Positions 8,228-17,211 of a DNA stretch of 64,000 nucleotides are shown here, piece by piece. The notes under the pieces are model-generated. The model searched no databases and was not told the DNA's origin. It worked only from the letters and a program-made list of their open reading frames with translations. Source of the stretch: Millisia brevis NBRC 105863 (GTDB lineage Bacteria > Actinomycetota > Actinomycetes > Mycobacteriales > Mycobacteriaceae); assembly GCF_001552615.1 (NCBI RefSeq), contig NZ_BCRN01000008.1:1-64000 (forward strand). Direction: 5' to 3'. The translations under genes were made by a program, and so were the position numbers. Position 1 is the stretch's first letter; every line of letters begins with the position of its first letter.

Positions 8228-10986
8228 CGGGAGACCTCCTCGGCGGTCGAGCCGACCACCTGTTCGACGGGGATCGCCTCCCACAGTTGGCGATAGCGGC
8301 CATCGGCGGCCAGCAGGCTCTCGTGCGTTCCCGACTCCGCGATGCGCCCCTCGTCGAGCACGACGATGCGATCGGCACCGGTGATCGTGTGCAGCCGGTG
8401 GGCGATCACCAGGACCGTGCGGCCCTCCGCGAGGCTGCTCAGCGCCCGCTGCACCTGGTACTCGGACTCCGGGTCGGCGAAGGCGGTCGCTTCGTCGAGG
8501 ATCAGGATCGGGGTATCGGCCAGGATCGCGCGGGCGATCGTCAACCGTTGGCGCTCGCCGCCGGACAGGGTCGAGGCCCCGTCGAGCGGGGTGTCGTAGC
8601 CGTGCGGCATCCGCAGGATCCGATCGTGGATCTGTGCGGCGCGGGCGGCTCGTTCGACATCGGCGTCCGTCGCCTCCGGCGCGGCGAGCGCGATGTTCTC
8701 GCGCACGGTCCCGGCGACCAACCGGGCGTCCTGGAAGACGAAACCGACGCGGGCATACAGCTCGTCGGCGGTCAGCTCGCGGATATCGCGGCCGTCGATG
8801 TGGATCGTCCCGGCGCCGGGGTCGTGGAAGCGCGCCGGCAGGCTTGCCAGCGTCGACTTGCCGGACCCGGACGGCCCGACCAGCGCGGTCACGGTGCCCG
8901 GCTCCAGAGTCAGTGAGATATCGGTCAACACCGGTACATCGGGGCGGTATCCGAAGGTGACGTTGTCGAACACCACCCGTCCGGTGCCGCCGGAGGTGGT
9001 CGCAGTATCGGCGGGACGGGTCTCGAGCTCGGCCTCGTCGAGGGCGACCTGCAAGGTGCGCGCGGCGGTGGTGCCCTCGCGGACCCCGCCGAGCCCGTAG
9101 GCGATGCCGAGCAGCCGGGCACCGAAGGTGGTGCCGAGCAACAGGAACGGCAGCAGGTCCACCGGGTCGAGTCCGCCGCCGATGATCCGCAGCGTGCCGA
9201 CACCGACCAGCAGCCACAGGAAGGTCGCCGGCCGGGTGGCGATGTCCATCACCGTCTTGTGGGTGACGAAGGGGCGCTGCCAGTCGTCCAGGAAGGCGAT
9301 GTAGGCGTCGAGCCGGCGACGGAAGGACGACGCGGCGGCGCCTCCGAAGACCCGCACGACCGGTTGACCCTCGAGGTAGCCGGCGGCCTCGCCGTTCATC
9401 CGGGTCGCCCAGCGCTGCGCGAGCTGGATCTTCGCGCCCGAGCGGATGACCATCGTGTAGGTGGTCAGCACGTAGACCAGCACCGGAACCAGCAGCAGCA
9501 GAGCCAGTTTCCAGTCCACGGTGAATAGATAGATCAGCACCAACAGCGGGGTCAGCACCGCGGCCACCGCGTCGGTCACCGCATGGGTCACCAGGTAGTG
9601 CAGCGACAGGGTGTCGTCCTGAACGAGCTGTTTGACGCCGCCGGAACCGCGGGTGGTGAACCAGCCGAGCGGCAGCCGGGCCATCTTGTCGAGCAACCTG
9701 CGGCGCAGATCCCGTCCGAAGCGGGCGTCGACGGCGTGCAGCCACAACAACAGTGCCGATTCGAGCACGGCTGCAGCGCCGAGCAGGCCGACCGCCCACA
9801 GTCCGAGCGGCCACAGCTGCGCCGCCTCGGCGCCGGCGAGCAGACGCCGTGCCAACTCGACCAGTACCACGAACGGGGCCAACTGCAGGATGGTGACGAT
9901 CGCCTGCAGGACGCCGGCGACGATCAGCGTCGGGCGCAGCGGGGAGAGCAGTCGAGCTCCGGCCTGGGATCGCCAGCGTCCGGCCGGTCGCGCGCTTGCG
10001 GCCGCCGGTACAGAGCCGGTCGGTACGGGGTCGATCGTTGCGGGGCCGGCCGGTGTGGCGGCTGATTCGGAGTCCGGGACCGGCGATATCGACGGGAGCG
10101 ACGGCGGGGTGCCCGCCGCGGGCGTATCGACCGGCGACGGGGTCTCGGTGGGGGCGGCGTCGACAGCGGATGGGAGGCCGGCGGGGGACGAGGCGTCGGC
10201 GATGGGTGTCGCCTGCGGCTCGTCGGCCGTCGGCTCGGCATCGCCGCGCCGCTTGCCCATCGCCTTGCCGTGGATCCAATAGGCCTGTTGGTGAACCTCG
10301 GTCTTGGGGAAGCCGAAGTCCTTCAGCCGCGCCCGCACCGACTTCAGCGATGCCGACTCCGGCGTCGCCCAGGCGTACCAGTCGGACCAGTCGCGCGCCT
10401 CGATCGCCGCCGCCAGGGACCCCGCATCCTGTCGCGGGACCCGGTGCAGCCGCAGCCGCGGGTGGTGCTGGATCGGAATCAGCGGGTCGTCCTGATGGTG
10501 CTGTTCGAGGTAGACCTCGACCGGCACGGTCTCCGGCAGCACGGAGAGCACCCCGTTGATCGCCGGGGTGGACGCCGAGTCGCCGATCAACAGGTAGCCG
10601 GCCGGCAACTCCTCCGGCACCTCGAACGGCCGCGACCCGAGCGCCATCACCGGCACCGTCCACCCGACTTCGGTGCGCACCGCCCACGACGAGGCCGGGC
10701 CCGCCGGCTCGTGCAGGACGAAGTCCACCGCGAAGCTCCCGCCCGACTCGTCGTGCTCGACGAGGGTGTAGGCCCGCTGGTGTTCGGTATCGGAGCCGTC
10801 GGGGTCCGGGAACCAGAAGCGCAGCCACGCGGTCGGGCCGGGCGACAGATCCTCGAAGATGTCGGCACAGGCGAACCGCACCCGTTGGAAGTGCGGGGCG
10901 ATCCGTTCGATGTCGGTCACCGTCGCCAGGTGGTCACGCGCGCCGAAGGTGCGCAGCACCGCGCCCTGGAAGCCTCTGCGGGCCAT
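8224..10986 (-). CDS. irtA: Siderophore importer IrtA: ABC transporter with siderophore-interacting FAD domain
   Basis: The 920-residue protein begins with a siderophore-interacting domain (about residues 10-255) that holds FAD and can reduce siderophore-bound iron; RAYTLVEHD and [13 protein letters not shown] are its flavin and NAD(P)H-site motifs. A Pro/Ala/Thr-rich linker (about 265-335) follows. Then come six membrane helices (about 345-640) and an ATPase domain with Walker [10 protein letters not shown] and LSGGERQR. Loss of the linker fold is typical of a flexible tether. AAGGGGACA precedes ATG 10986. It forms an operon with irtB and probably responds to iron through the DtxR/IdeR-type box upstream. 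Confidence 0.94.
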   Translation of the reverse strand: MARRGFQGAVLRTFGARDHLATVTDIERIAPHFQRVRFACADIFEDLSPGPTAWLRFWFPDPDGSDTEHQRAYTLVEHDESGGSFAVDFVLHEPAGPASSWAVRTEVGWTVPVMALGSRPFEVPEELPAGYLLIGDSASTPAINGVLSVLPETVPVEVYLEQHHQDDPLIPIQHHPRLRLHRVPRQDAGSLAAAIEARDWSDWYAWATPESASLKSVRARLKDFGFPKTEVHQQAYWIHGKAMGKRRGDAEPTADEPQATPIADASSPAGLPSAVDAAPTETPSPVDTPAAGTPPSLPSISPVPDSESAATPAGPATIDPVPTGSVPAAASARPAGRWRSQAGARLLSPLRPTLIVAGVLQAIVTILQLAPFVVLVELARRLLAGAEAAQLWPLGLWAVGLLGAAAVLESALLLWLHAVDARFGRDLRRRLLDKMARLPLGWFTTRGSGGVKQLVQDDTLSLHYLVTHAVTDAVAAVLTPLLVLIYLFTVDWKLALLLLVPVLVYVLTTYTMVIRSGAKIQLAQRWATRMNGEAAGYLEGQPVVRVFGGAAASSFRRRLDAYIAFLDDWQRPFVTHKTVMDIATRPATFLWLLVGVGTLRIIGGGLDPVDLLPFLLLGTTFGARLLGIAYGLGGVREGTTAARTLQVALDEAELETRPADTATTSGGTGRVVFDNVTFGYRPDVPVLTDISLTLEPGTVTALVGPSGSGKSTLASLPARFHDPGAGTIHIDGRDIRELTADELYARVGFVFQDARLVAGTVRENIALAAPEATDADVERAARAAQIHDRILRMPHGYDTPLDGASTLSGGERQRLTIARAILADTPILILDEATAFADPESEYQVQRALSSLAEGRTVLVIAHRLHTITGADRIVVLDEGRIAESGTHESLLAADGRYRQLWEAIPVEQVVGSTAEEVSR

Positions 10987-11075
10987 TGATGTCCCCTTTC
11001 CAGCCGGGCAGGTCGGCTGGGAGATCCGCCGGGACGCGCGACGTGGTCAGCGCGCGAGCAAATCGATGATTGAAC

Positions 11076-11091
11076 GTAAGGCTAACCTTAC
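11076..11091. promoter_or_regulatory. IdeR/DtxR-type iron box
   Basis: GTAAGGCTAACCTTAC has perfect 6-bp arms around CTAA and shares GGCTAACCT with the known IdeR box consensus. It lies about 90 bp upstream of the irtA start, where an iron-bound repressor would block transcription. Confidence 0.8.
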
Positions 11092-11147
11092 CCACGGTCC
11101 GATCGCCTCGGCACGCCCGGCGTGGGGAACGGCGCCGGGCGGGGAGG

Positions 11148-12041
11148 TTACGACGCGGTCGGCGCCGGAGGCGCATCGCCCGCGCGCACCCGGGCGATCC
11201 GCTGATGGGCGGCGTAACCGGCCTCGACCAGGGCCTCGGTCGAGCCGTCCTCGACCAACGCCAGACGCGCCGCGGACAGCAGGTCCACCGCCTCGTCCAG
11301 GGCGGTCACCAACGCGGTCGCGTTCGCCTCGCACATCGCCCGCACCAGCGCGGGCGCGGTGCCCGCGACCCGGGTGCCATCGCGGAACGAGCCCGCCGCC
11401 AGCCGCGCGGCCAGGTCGTCCTGCGCGCCGACGATCGCCAGCGCCTCGGCGAGCAGGTGTGGCAGATGCGAGATGCGGGCGACCGCCGCGTCGTGCTCGA
11501 CCGACCCCGCCGCGATCACCGTCGCGCCGCATTCGCCGGCGAGTTGTTCGACCAGGGCCCGCACCCGCGGGTCGGCGCCGGGATCGTCCGCGACCACCCA
11601 GACCGCTCCGTCGAAGAGGTCGGCGTCGCCCGCGTCCCACCCGGAATGCGCCGTACCGGCCATCGGGTGGCCACCGACAAAACGATCGGACAGCCCCTGC
11701 CGGGCCGCGGCGGCCGCGACCGGTCCCTTGACGCTGACGACATCGGTGACCGGACAACTCGGCGCGACCTTCGCGATCCGCGCGAAGATCTCCTCGACCG
11801 CGGGCATCGGCACCGCGACGACGATCAGAGCGCCCTCGGTCTCGGCGCGGGTCAGGATCGCGTCCAGGTCCGATCGCACGTCGTACCCCCGCTCGCGAGC
11901 CCGGTGCACGGCGGCCTGCGAACGATTCCAGCCGTACCCGGCATGGCCGTTGCGGCGCACCGCCCGCAGCAACGATCCACCGATCAGGCCCAGCCCGAGA
12001 ATGCAGACCGGCGGGAGGGGGGTGGTGTCGATGCGGCTCAT
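11148..12041 (-). CDS. tyrA: Prephenate dehydrogenase
   Basis: Prephenate dehydrogenase oxidatively decarboxylates prephenate to 4-hydroxyphenylpyruvate in tyrosine synthesis, using NAD+. The 297 residues begin with a Rossmann motif GLGLIGGS near residues 14-21 and continue through VTDVVSVKGP and the substrate-site segment FVGGHPMAGTAHSGWDAGDADLFDGA. The C-terminal half is helical with HLPHLLAEAL and GSFRDGTRVA. ATG 12041 (MSRIDTTPLP) is preferred over an upstream frame because homologues start just before the nucleotide-binding loop. It is divergent from the deaminase-associated gene, an order also known from mycobacterial chromosomes. Confidence 0.92.
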   Translation of the reverse strand: MSRIDTTPLPPVCILGLGLIGGSLLRAVRRNGHAGYGWNRSQAAVHRARERGYDVRSDLDAILTRAETEGALIVVAVPMPAVEEIFARIAKVAPSCPVTDVVSVKGPVAAAAARQGLSDRFVGGHPMAGTAHSGWDAGDADLFDGAVWVVADDPGADPRVRALVEQLAGECGATVIAAGSVEHDAAVARISHLPHLLAEALAIVGAQDDLAARLAAGSFRDGTRVAGTAPALVRAMCEANATALVTALDEAVDLLSAARLALVEDGSTEALVEAGYAAHQRIARVRAGDAPPAPTAS

Positions 12042-12180
12042 CGCCTGAGGGTCGCATATGCCCGTCGGACGCGTTTGCATACCGCCGCATCGCCACCGAG
12101 CGATGGGTCCAACCGGCGCCCGCGGGGCCTGCTGTCGCCGCGAGGGTGGCCTGGACTTCTACCGTGCGCACGGGGCCGAC

Positions 12181-12186
12181 TACCGT
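12181..12186 (+). promoter_or_regulatory. -10 element TACCGT, leaderless layout
   Basis: TACCGT, six bases, then ATG 12193. It fixes the start of the tadA-associated gene and probably serves tadA as well. Confidence 0.65.
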
Positions 12187-12192
12187 TGCGTC

Positions 12193-12726
12193 ATGGCTCA
12201 ACAGCGAGGGACGTCACGCAGCGCCGAGCGCGATGACGACCTGGAAGGGTTCGGCATCGCGGTCGTTCGCGAAGACGGCAAATGGAAGTGCACGGCGATG
12301 AGTGCGACGGCGCTGTCGAGTCTGGCCGCGGCCGAGACCGAACTGCGGGAACTGCGCAGCGCGGGTGCCGTGTTCGGGCTGCTCGACGTCGACGACGAGT
12401 TCTTCGTGATCGTGCGCCCCGCCCCCGCCGGTACCCGCCTGCTGCTGTCGGACGCCACCGCGGCCCTCGACTACGACATCGCCGCCGAGGTCCTCGACGC
12501 GCTCAATATCGAGGTCCCCGATATCGACCCGGACGACCTCGACGACATCGATCCGTGGGAGGAGGGCGACGCCGGGATCCTGTCGGATCTGGGCCTGCCC
12601 GAGCCGGTGCTCAGCGTGATCGTCGCCGACACCGACCTCTACCCGGATGAGCAGCTCGGTTCGATCGCCCAGCGCTGTGGGTTCGCCGATCAGCTCGCCG
12701 CGGTGCTCGATCGGCTGCCGCGCTGA
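12193..12726 (+). CDS. tRNA adenosine deaminase-associated protein
   Basis: This 177-residue acidic protein is the conserved actinobacterial companion encoded directly before tadA. It opens with GFGIAVVREDGKW and has an LDVDDEFFVIVRP strand, a run of Asp-rich turns (PDIDPDDLDDIDPWEEGD, around residues 115-132) and a C-terminal RCGFADQLAAVLD helix. No catalytic motif or membrane segment is visible. The tight spacing, 8 bp before tadA, and shared leaderless promoter point to co-expression. The biochemical role of the family is not established. Confidence 0.8.
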   Translation: MAQQRGTSRSAERDDDLEGFGIAVVREDGKWKCTAMSATALSSLAAAETELRELRSAGAVFGLLDVDDEFFVIVRPAPAGTRLLLSDATAALDYDIAAEVLDALNIEVPDIDPDDLDDIDPWEEGDAGILSDLGLPEPVLSVIVADTDLYPDEQLGSIAQRCGFADQLAAVLDRLPR

Positions 12727-12734
12727 CGGTAGGC

Positions 12735-13202
12735 ATGACCGGAGCGGGCGACCCCGAGCGGCTGATGCGTCGGGCGCTCGAGGTCGCCGCCGCGTCGCCG
12801 CCGGACGAGGTGCCGGTGGGCGCGATCGTCGTCGATGCCGACGGCCGTGAACTCGCTGCCGCCACCAACCTGCGCGAGGCGTCGGGCGACCCGACCGCCC
12901 ATGCGGAGGTGCTCGCCCTGCGGGCCGCCGCGCGGGTCCACGGCGACGGTTGGCGGCTGGGCGGCACCACCCTCGTCGTCACCTTGGAACCGTGCACGAT
13001 GTGCGCCGGCGCGCTGGTCGCCGCCCGGGTCGAACGGGTGATCTTCGGGGCCTGGGAGCCCAAGACCGGTGCGGTCGGCTCGCTCTGGGACGTCGTGCGC
13101 GACCGGCGGCTGACCTACCGCCCCCAAGTGCAGGCCGGGGTTCTCGAACCGGAATGCGCCCGACTGTTGGTCGACTTCTTCGAGTCCCGCCGCCACGGCT
13201 GA
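12735..13202 (+). CDS. tadA: tRNA-specific adenosine-34 deaminase
   Basis: TadA converts adenosine to inosine at the wobble position of tRNA-Arg(ACG). The 155 residues have the zinc-dependent cytidine/deoxycytidylate deaminase fold with HAE (TAHAEVLAL, catalytic Glu) and PCTMC (LEPCTMCAGAL) zinc ligands, plus VPVGAIVVDADG early and ERVIFGAWEPKTGAVGS after the zinc site, where TadA proteins contact the anticodon loop. The length is usual for the family. It follows its associated protein by 8 bp and has no separate promoter that I can see. Confidence 0.94.
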   Translation: MTGAGDPERLMRRALEVAAASPPDEVPVGAIVVDADGRELAAATNLREASGDPTAHAEVLALRAAARVHGDGWRLGGTTLVVTLEPCTMCAGALVAARVERVIFGAWEPKTGAVGSLWDVVRDRRLTYRPQVQAGVLEPECARLLVDFFESRRHG

Positions 13203-13353
13203 GCGGGCAGGTATCCGGCTCGGCGCCATCCGGGTACCCCGGTGACCGCGCCGCTCCGCCCGCGCACCATGGGATCAGCGGCTCGCAGCGGACGACGTAC
13301 CGGCCCGATCCCCCTCGGGCTTCCGCGAGCCGTTCACCGGAGAGGACGTTGCC

Positions 13354-14214
13354 GTGACCATCCCCCCGAGCTCCGAGACCTCGCCGACCCGCGAAGCGAT
13401 CGACACAGCGGCCGAATCGCTCGGCTACGCACCGACATTCCTCGGCGTCACCGTGGATCTGCCGACGATGTCCCCCACCCTGCAGCCGGACATCGCAATG
13501 ACCACCGAGGGGCTGTCGGTGGCGGACTACACCCACTTCTCGCTGGCGCTGCGCGCGTCCCGCCGGCTGGCGGCCTGGGTCGCCTGGAATATCGACGGCG
13601 CAACCTTGCGGGACGCGCCGCGCGAGGGCCTCGAGTTCCGCCTCGACCCGCGCTTCGCCGCGTCCGCGCAGGTCGGCAACGAGCTCTATCGGAACAACCG
13701 CCTCGACCGCGGGCACATCGCCCGCCGGGCGGACCTGCTGTGGGGATCGGCCGCCGATGTCGACGCGGCCAACCGGGATTCGTTCTACTACACCAACATC
13801 GCGCCGCAGATGGACACCTTCAACCAGAGCGCCCAAGCGGGCCTGTGGGGTCGGCTCGAGGACGCCGTCCTGAGCGATGTGGAGGTCGACGACCTCGCCG
13901 TCAGCGTCTTCGGTGGGCCCGTCTTCGACGCCGACGATCGGGTCTACCGGGATGTGCAGATCCCGGTGGACTTCTGGAAGGTGATCACCTACGTCGTCGA
14001 CGGCACCCTGCGGGCGCGGGCGTTCCTGCTGACCCAGAACCTCGACGGACTCGAAGCGTTCGACCTCGACGCGTTCCGACTCTTCCAGGTTCCGATCGCG
14101 CAGCTCGAAGACCGCACGGGCGTGCGGTTCGCGCCGGTGGTCGGCGAGGCCGATCTCACCGAGTGGCCCGAAGCGAGCCGACGCGTGGAGTCGACCGCCG
14201 ACATCCGGTGGTGA
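13354..14214 (+). CDS. DNA/RNA non-specific endonuclease (DRGH type)
   Basis: Nucleases of the NUC1/Serratia type cut DNA and RNA with a Mg2+-activated His. The 286-residue protein holds the signature RLDRGHIARRADL near residue 115, with DRGH as the catalytic motif, and the downstream FYYTNIAPQMDTFNQ, where the Asn residue that binds the metal lies. VFGGPVF and VPVDFWKVI follow as in the family. No signal peptide is visible, which is unusual because many relatives are secreted; a self-protection or inhibitor gene is not evident beside it. GAGAGGA precedes GTG 13354. The gene converges on the TetR gene. Confidence 0.85.
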   Translation: MTIPPSSETSPTREAIDTAAESLGYAPTFLGVTVDLPTMSPTLQPDIAMTTEGLSVADYTHFSLALRASRRLAAWVAWNIDGATLRDAPREGLEFRLDPRFAASAQVGNELYRNNRLDRGHIARRADLLWGSAADVDAANRDSFYYTNIAPQMDTFNQSAQAGLWGRLEDAVLSDVEVDDLAVSVFGGPVFDADDRVYRDVQIPVDFWKVITYVVDGTLRARAFLLTQNLDGLEAFDLDAFRLFQVPIAQLEDRTGVRFAPVVGEADLTEWPEASRRVESTADIRW

Positions 14215-14241
14215 CTCGGCCGAGTCGACACTCGAGCGCGG

Positions 14242-14988
14242 TCAGCCCACGTCCTGTTCGATGCCGCGAATCAGCAGTTCGATACCCCGGTTCAGGGTGC
14301 GTCGCGGATCCTCGGAGGCGTTGTACTCCATCGACGCCGCGGTACCGATCCGACCGGACAGGGGATAGCTGCGGCGCGCGACGGCCGACGCCAACAGCGG
14401 CCCCACGGTCTCCCACCACAACGGATCGTCCTGCCCGCTGAGCTCCCGCACCCGGTCCAGGCCGATCTGCCGGGCGGCCGCCGAACCGGCCAGTCCCAGC
14501 ACCGTCGTCAGGGTCAGATCGACGTCGACATCGGACAGCCCGATATCGGCGAGCGGGGCCAGTTCGAGTTCGTACTTGTCGCAGATGCCGGGCCCCGGCA
14601 CCGGTCGGCCCGGCGGGATATCGGTCAGCCAGGGGTGCGCGAGGGTGTTGTCCCAATTGCCGACGGCGATATGGCGGATGCCGTCCTGCCAGGTCGGCTG
14701 CTCGCCGGGGACGGTGCGGTCGGCATAGGTATCGGCCGCGGTCCGATCGACCATCAACTCGAGCAACTCGGGCTTGCCCGGTACGTGGGTGTAGAGCGAC
14801 ATCGCCCCGGTACCGAGGTGTTCGGCGACCGCCCGGATCGTCACCGCGTCGATGCCCTCCGCGTCGGCCAGCGCGATCGCCGCGTCGACGATGCGCGGCA
14901 CGCTCAGCCCGCTGCGACCGGGGCGTTCGGGCGGTTGCCAGAGCAGCCCGACCAGTCGTCCGGGGTCGCCCACCTTCGCTTTGGCCAT
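14242..14988 (-). CDS. TetR family regulator of the adjacent ABC exporter
   Basis: The 248-residue protein has an N-terminal helix-turn-helix (ALADAEGIDAVTIRAVAEHLGTGAMSLYTHVPGK, about residues 40-72) and a large TetR_C-type ligand domain with PWLTDIPPGRPVPGPG near 120. It is divergent from the DrrAB-type exporter genes, with a 25-bp partly palindromic site between them, the standard design of a drug-responsive repressor. ATG 14988 gives MAKAKVGDPG. A much longer open frame upstream is the reverse of the ATPase gene and is not coding. The ligand is unknown. Confidence 0.88.
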   Translation of the reverse strand: MAKAKVGDPGRLVGLLWQPPERPGRSGLSVPRIVDAAIALADAEGIDAVTIRAVAEHLGTGAMSLYTHVPGKPELLELMVDRTAADTYADRTVPGEQPTWQDGIRHIAVGNWDNTLAHPWLTDIPPGRPVPGPGICDKYELELAPLADIGLSDVDVDLTLTTVLGLAGSAAARQIGLDRVRELSGQDDPLWWETVGPLLASAVARRSYPLSGRIGTAASMEYNASEDPRRTLNRGIELLIRGIEQDVG

Positions 14989-15044
14989 AACCGCATCTTT
15001 CCGCCCGGCGTCGTGGCGCCGACATCCTGGTTGCACTCCTCGAT

Positions 15045-15069
15045 CGTACGACGTACGGTACATCGTACG
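15045..15069. promoter_or_regulatory. Probable TetR operator between regulator and ABC exporter
   Basis: A 25-bp site has arms CGTACGA and TCGTACG around a core with two more GTAC units, and ATCGTACG repeats directly at 19-bp spacing. It lies 57 bp upstream of the TetR start and 25 bp before the ATPase start, so one repressor could govern both directions. Confidence 0.7.
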
Positions 15070-15093
15070 GTTCGAGACGGATGAGGAGGCTGG

Positions 15094-16158
15094 ATGTCGG
15101 CGATCGACATGCGGGGAGTCGTCAAGCGGTACCGAGGGGCCGACCGCGCGGCCCTGGACGGGCTGGATCTGGAGGTCGCCGAGGGGACGGTATGCGCGCT
15201 CCTCGGACGAAACGGTGCGGGCAAGACCACCGCCATTCGCATCCTGAGCACCCTGCTGCGCTTCGACGCGGGAACGGCGGCGGTGGCCGGGTTCGACGTG
15301 CGGACGGCGGCGGCCGATGTGCGCCGGTCGATCGGCCTGATCGGCCAGCACGCCGCGCTCGACGAGAAGCTGAGCGGGCGAACCAACCTGCGCATGATCG
15401 CCCGGCTCGCCGGCCTCGACCGGGCCGCCGCCAAGCGGCGCAGCGACGAGTTGCTCGACAGGTTCGATCTGGTGGACGCGGCCGACCGGATCGTCGGCAC
15501 CTACTCGGGCGGGATGCGGCGGCGGCTCGACCTGGCGGCCGGCCTGGTCACCTCGCCGCCGGTGCTGATGGTCGACGAGCCGACCACCGGGCTCGACCCC
15601 GAGGCGCGGATCATCGTCTGGGAGGCGATCGCCCGGCTGGTCGCCGAGGGGGCCACGATCCTGCTGACCACGCAGTATCTGGAGGAAGCCGACCGACTGG
15701 CGGACCGGATCGTCATGCTGCGCGACGGGGTGGCGGTCGCCGACGGCACCCCCGACCAGCTCAAGGCCCGGGTGGGGTCCGGTTGGGTCGATCTGACCTT
15801 CGCCGGGGAAGCCGCGCGCGACCGGGCGGCGCACCTGCTCGACGCGCGTTGGTCGACCGTGGCGCCGGGCGGTTCGGTGCTGCGGGTCGTCGTTCCCGCC
15901 CCGGCCGAGATCGCCACCGTCTGTGCCTTTCTCGCCGACCACGGGCTGCCACCGGACGACCTGTCGGTCGGCCAACCGACCCTCGACGACGTCTTCCTGC
16001 ACCTGCACGCCGGATCCTCCTCGGCGGGCACGGGCACGGGTTCGGGCACGGGTTCGGGCTCGGTGCCCGGCTCGGCGGGTTCGGGCTCGACGGGGTCGGC
16101 CGGGGCGGGTTCGGCGGGGGCGCTCGGTGTGGCCGGCTCGATCGGGGGCGACCGATGA
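15094..16158 (+). CDS. ABC transporter ATP-binding protein, DrrA-like
   Basis: This is the ATPase of a drug or antibiotic exporter of the daunorubicin-resistance type. Of 354 residues, the first 300 form the nucleotide-binding domain: Walker A GRNGAGKTT, Q-loop LIGQHAALD, signature YSGGMRRRLDLA, Walker B VLMVDEPTTGLD and the DrrA-type C-terminal domain ending in LSVGQPTLDDVFLHL. The last ~45 residues are a Gly/Ser/Thr/Ala low-complexity tail built from GTGSG- and GSAGSG-like units, not a family feature. GAGGAGG sits just before ATG 15094. The permease start overlaps its stop by ATGA. Confidence 0.92.
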   Translation: MSAIDMRGVVKRYRGADRAALDGLDLEVAEGTVCALLGRNGAGKTTAIRILSTLLRFDAGTAAVAGFDVRTAAADVRRSIGLIGQHAALDEKLSGRTNLRMIARLAGLDRAAAKRRSDELLDRFDLVDAADRIVGTYSGGMRRRLDLAAGLVTSPPVLMVDEPTTGLDPEARIIVWEAIARLVAEGATILLTTQYLEEADRLADRIVMLRDGVAVADGTPDQLKARVGSGWVDLTFAGEAARDRAAHLLDARWSTVAPGGSVLRVVVPAPAEIATVCAFLADHGLPPDDLSVGQPTLDDVFLHLHAGSSSAGTGTGSGTGSGSVPGSAGSGSTGSAGAGSAGALGVAGSIGGDR

Positions 16159-16919
16159 GCACCGCCGCCGTGCTGGCCGGCCGCACCTTCGGGCACTGGC
16201 GCGCCCAACCGTTCGCGCTGGCGATCGAACTGCTCTTCCCGGTGCTGATCATGCTGATGATGGCCGGCATGTTCGGCGGGGCGATCGCCGGATCCGCCGG
16301 CGACTACATCCCCTTCGTGGTCCCCGGGGTGCTGGCCCTGTCGATGCTCTTCGGGCTCGAATCGACCATGACCGCGGTCAACGGTGATCTGCGCGAAGGG
16401 ATCACCGACCGCTTCCGATCCCTCCCGATCAGCGCCGGATCGGTCCTCTTCGGCCGGGTGCTCGCCGACCTGGCCGGCTCGGTCGCCGTGCTGATCACGA
16501 TGTCGATCACCGGCTTCCTGCTCGGCTGGCGATGGGAGGCGCTCGCACCGGCGCTGGTCGCGTACCTGCTGCTGCTCTGGCTGCGCCTGGCGTTGCTGTG
16601 GGTGGGGATCTACCTCGGCCTGGCCGCGTCCGGAGCCGAGACGGTCACCGCGATCCAGATCCTGGTGTGGCCGGTCGGGTTCCTGTCGACCGCCTTCCTC
16701 GACCCGGCGACCATGCCGCCGTGGTTGGGTGCGATCGCCCAGTGGAACCCGCTGTCGTCGACCGCGACCGCCGTGCGGGATCTGTTCGGAAACCCGACGG
16801 TGGCCGGCGGTACCTGGGCGGTCGACAACGCCGACCTGCTCGCGGTCCTCTGGCCCGCCGCCCTGCTGCTCGTGTTCGTACCGTTGGCGGTCCGCCGCTA
16901 CCGCACCCTCGACCGCTGA
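16155..16919 (+). CDS. ABC-2 type permease, DrrB-like
   Basis: The 254-residue partner of the upstream ATPase has about six membrane helices and the ABC-2 family layout: ELLFPVLIMLMMAGMFGGAI near the N-terminus, the GDLREGITDRFRSLPISAGSVLFGRVLAD coupling region, and a C-terminal WPVGFLSTAFLDPATMPPWLGAIAQWNPLSS with the conserved NP. It is translated by coupling to the ATPase gene. The TetR locus upstream suggests induction by an exported compound. Substrate unknown. Confidence 0.9.
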   Translation: MSTAAVLAGRTFGHWRAQPFALAIELLFPVLIMLMMAGMFGGAIAGSAGDYIPFVVPGVLALSMLFGLESTMTAVNGDLREGITDRFRSLPISAGSVLFGRVLADLAGSVAVLITMSITGFLLGWRWEALAPALVAYLLLLWLRLALLWVGIYLGLAASGAETVTAIQILVWPVGFLSTAFLDPATMPPWLGAIAQWNPLSSTATAVRDLFGNPTVAGGTWAVDNADLLAVLWPAALLLVFVPLAVRRYRTLDR

Positions 16920-16961
16920 CCTGCGCAAATAGGGCGATTTCGTCCACGGGGCGCCGGGTTG

Positions 16962-16967
16962 TATGGT
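16962..16967 (+). promoter_or_regulatory. -10 element TATGGT of tRNA-Ser(CGA)
   Basis: TATGGT ends 7 nt before the mature 5' end of the tRNA at 16975, so transcription would begin close to the mature end. Confidence 0.5.
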
Positions 16968-16974
16968 GGAACAC

Positions 16975-17065
16975 GGTGGCGTGTCCGAGCGGCCTAAGGA
17001 GCACGCCTCGAAAGCGTGTGTGGGGTAACCCCCCACCGAGGGTTCAAATCCCTCCGCCACCGCCA
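16975..17065 (+). tRNA. tRNA-Ser (anticodon CGA)
   Basis: A class II tRNA: acceptor arm GGTGGCG pairs with CGCCACC before discriminator G and an encoded CCA. The anticodon stem CACGC/GCGTG holds loop CTCGAAA with anticodon CGA at 17009-17011. A long variable arm and a GGTTCAAATC T-loop follow. It reads UCG codons. Confidence 0.97.
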
Positions 17066-17068
17066 CAA

Positions 17069-17107
17069 CCGCCCCTCACCCGATCCGGGTGAGGGGCGGT
17101 TTTTTTT
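17069..17107 (+). terminator. Rho-independent terminator after tRNA-Ser(CGA)
   Basis: A perfect 14-bp stem (CCGCCCCTCACCCG at 17069-17082 with its complement at 17086-17099), a 3-nt ATC loop and eight T residues form a textbook terminator 4 nt after the tRNA. Confidence 0.97.
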
Positions 17108-17211
17108 GGGGTGGCGTGTGCAACCATTCGCGTCACAGGTCCGCCGCGACGATTATCTCCTCGGCCTCGCGTTGAGGAAGACCGTTGCACAGCCTCCCGG
17201 CCCGGCAGCTG

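Noticed and set aside
6485-10828. A single 1447-residue frame spanning irtB and most of irtA
   Set aside because: Only its last 580 residues are irtB. The rest is a third-frame translation of irtA without domains; the irtB ATG at 8227 overlaps the irtA stop.
14213-14226. GACTCGGCCGAGTC palindrome between the nuclease and TetR genes as a terminator
   Set aside because: It is a 14-bp palindrome without a loop or T-run; a hairpin would have too short a stem to support the call.
17110-17119. GGTGGCGTGT after the terminator repeats the 5' end of tRNA-Ser(CGA); possible attachment site
   Set aside because: Only ten bases match and they come from the 5' end, whereas integration sites usually copy the tRNA 3' end. 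No integrase is near.
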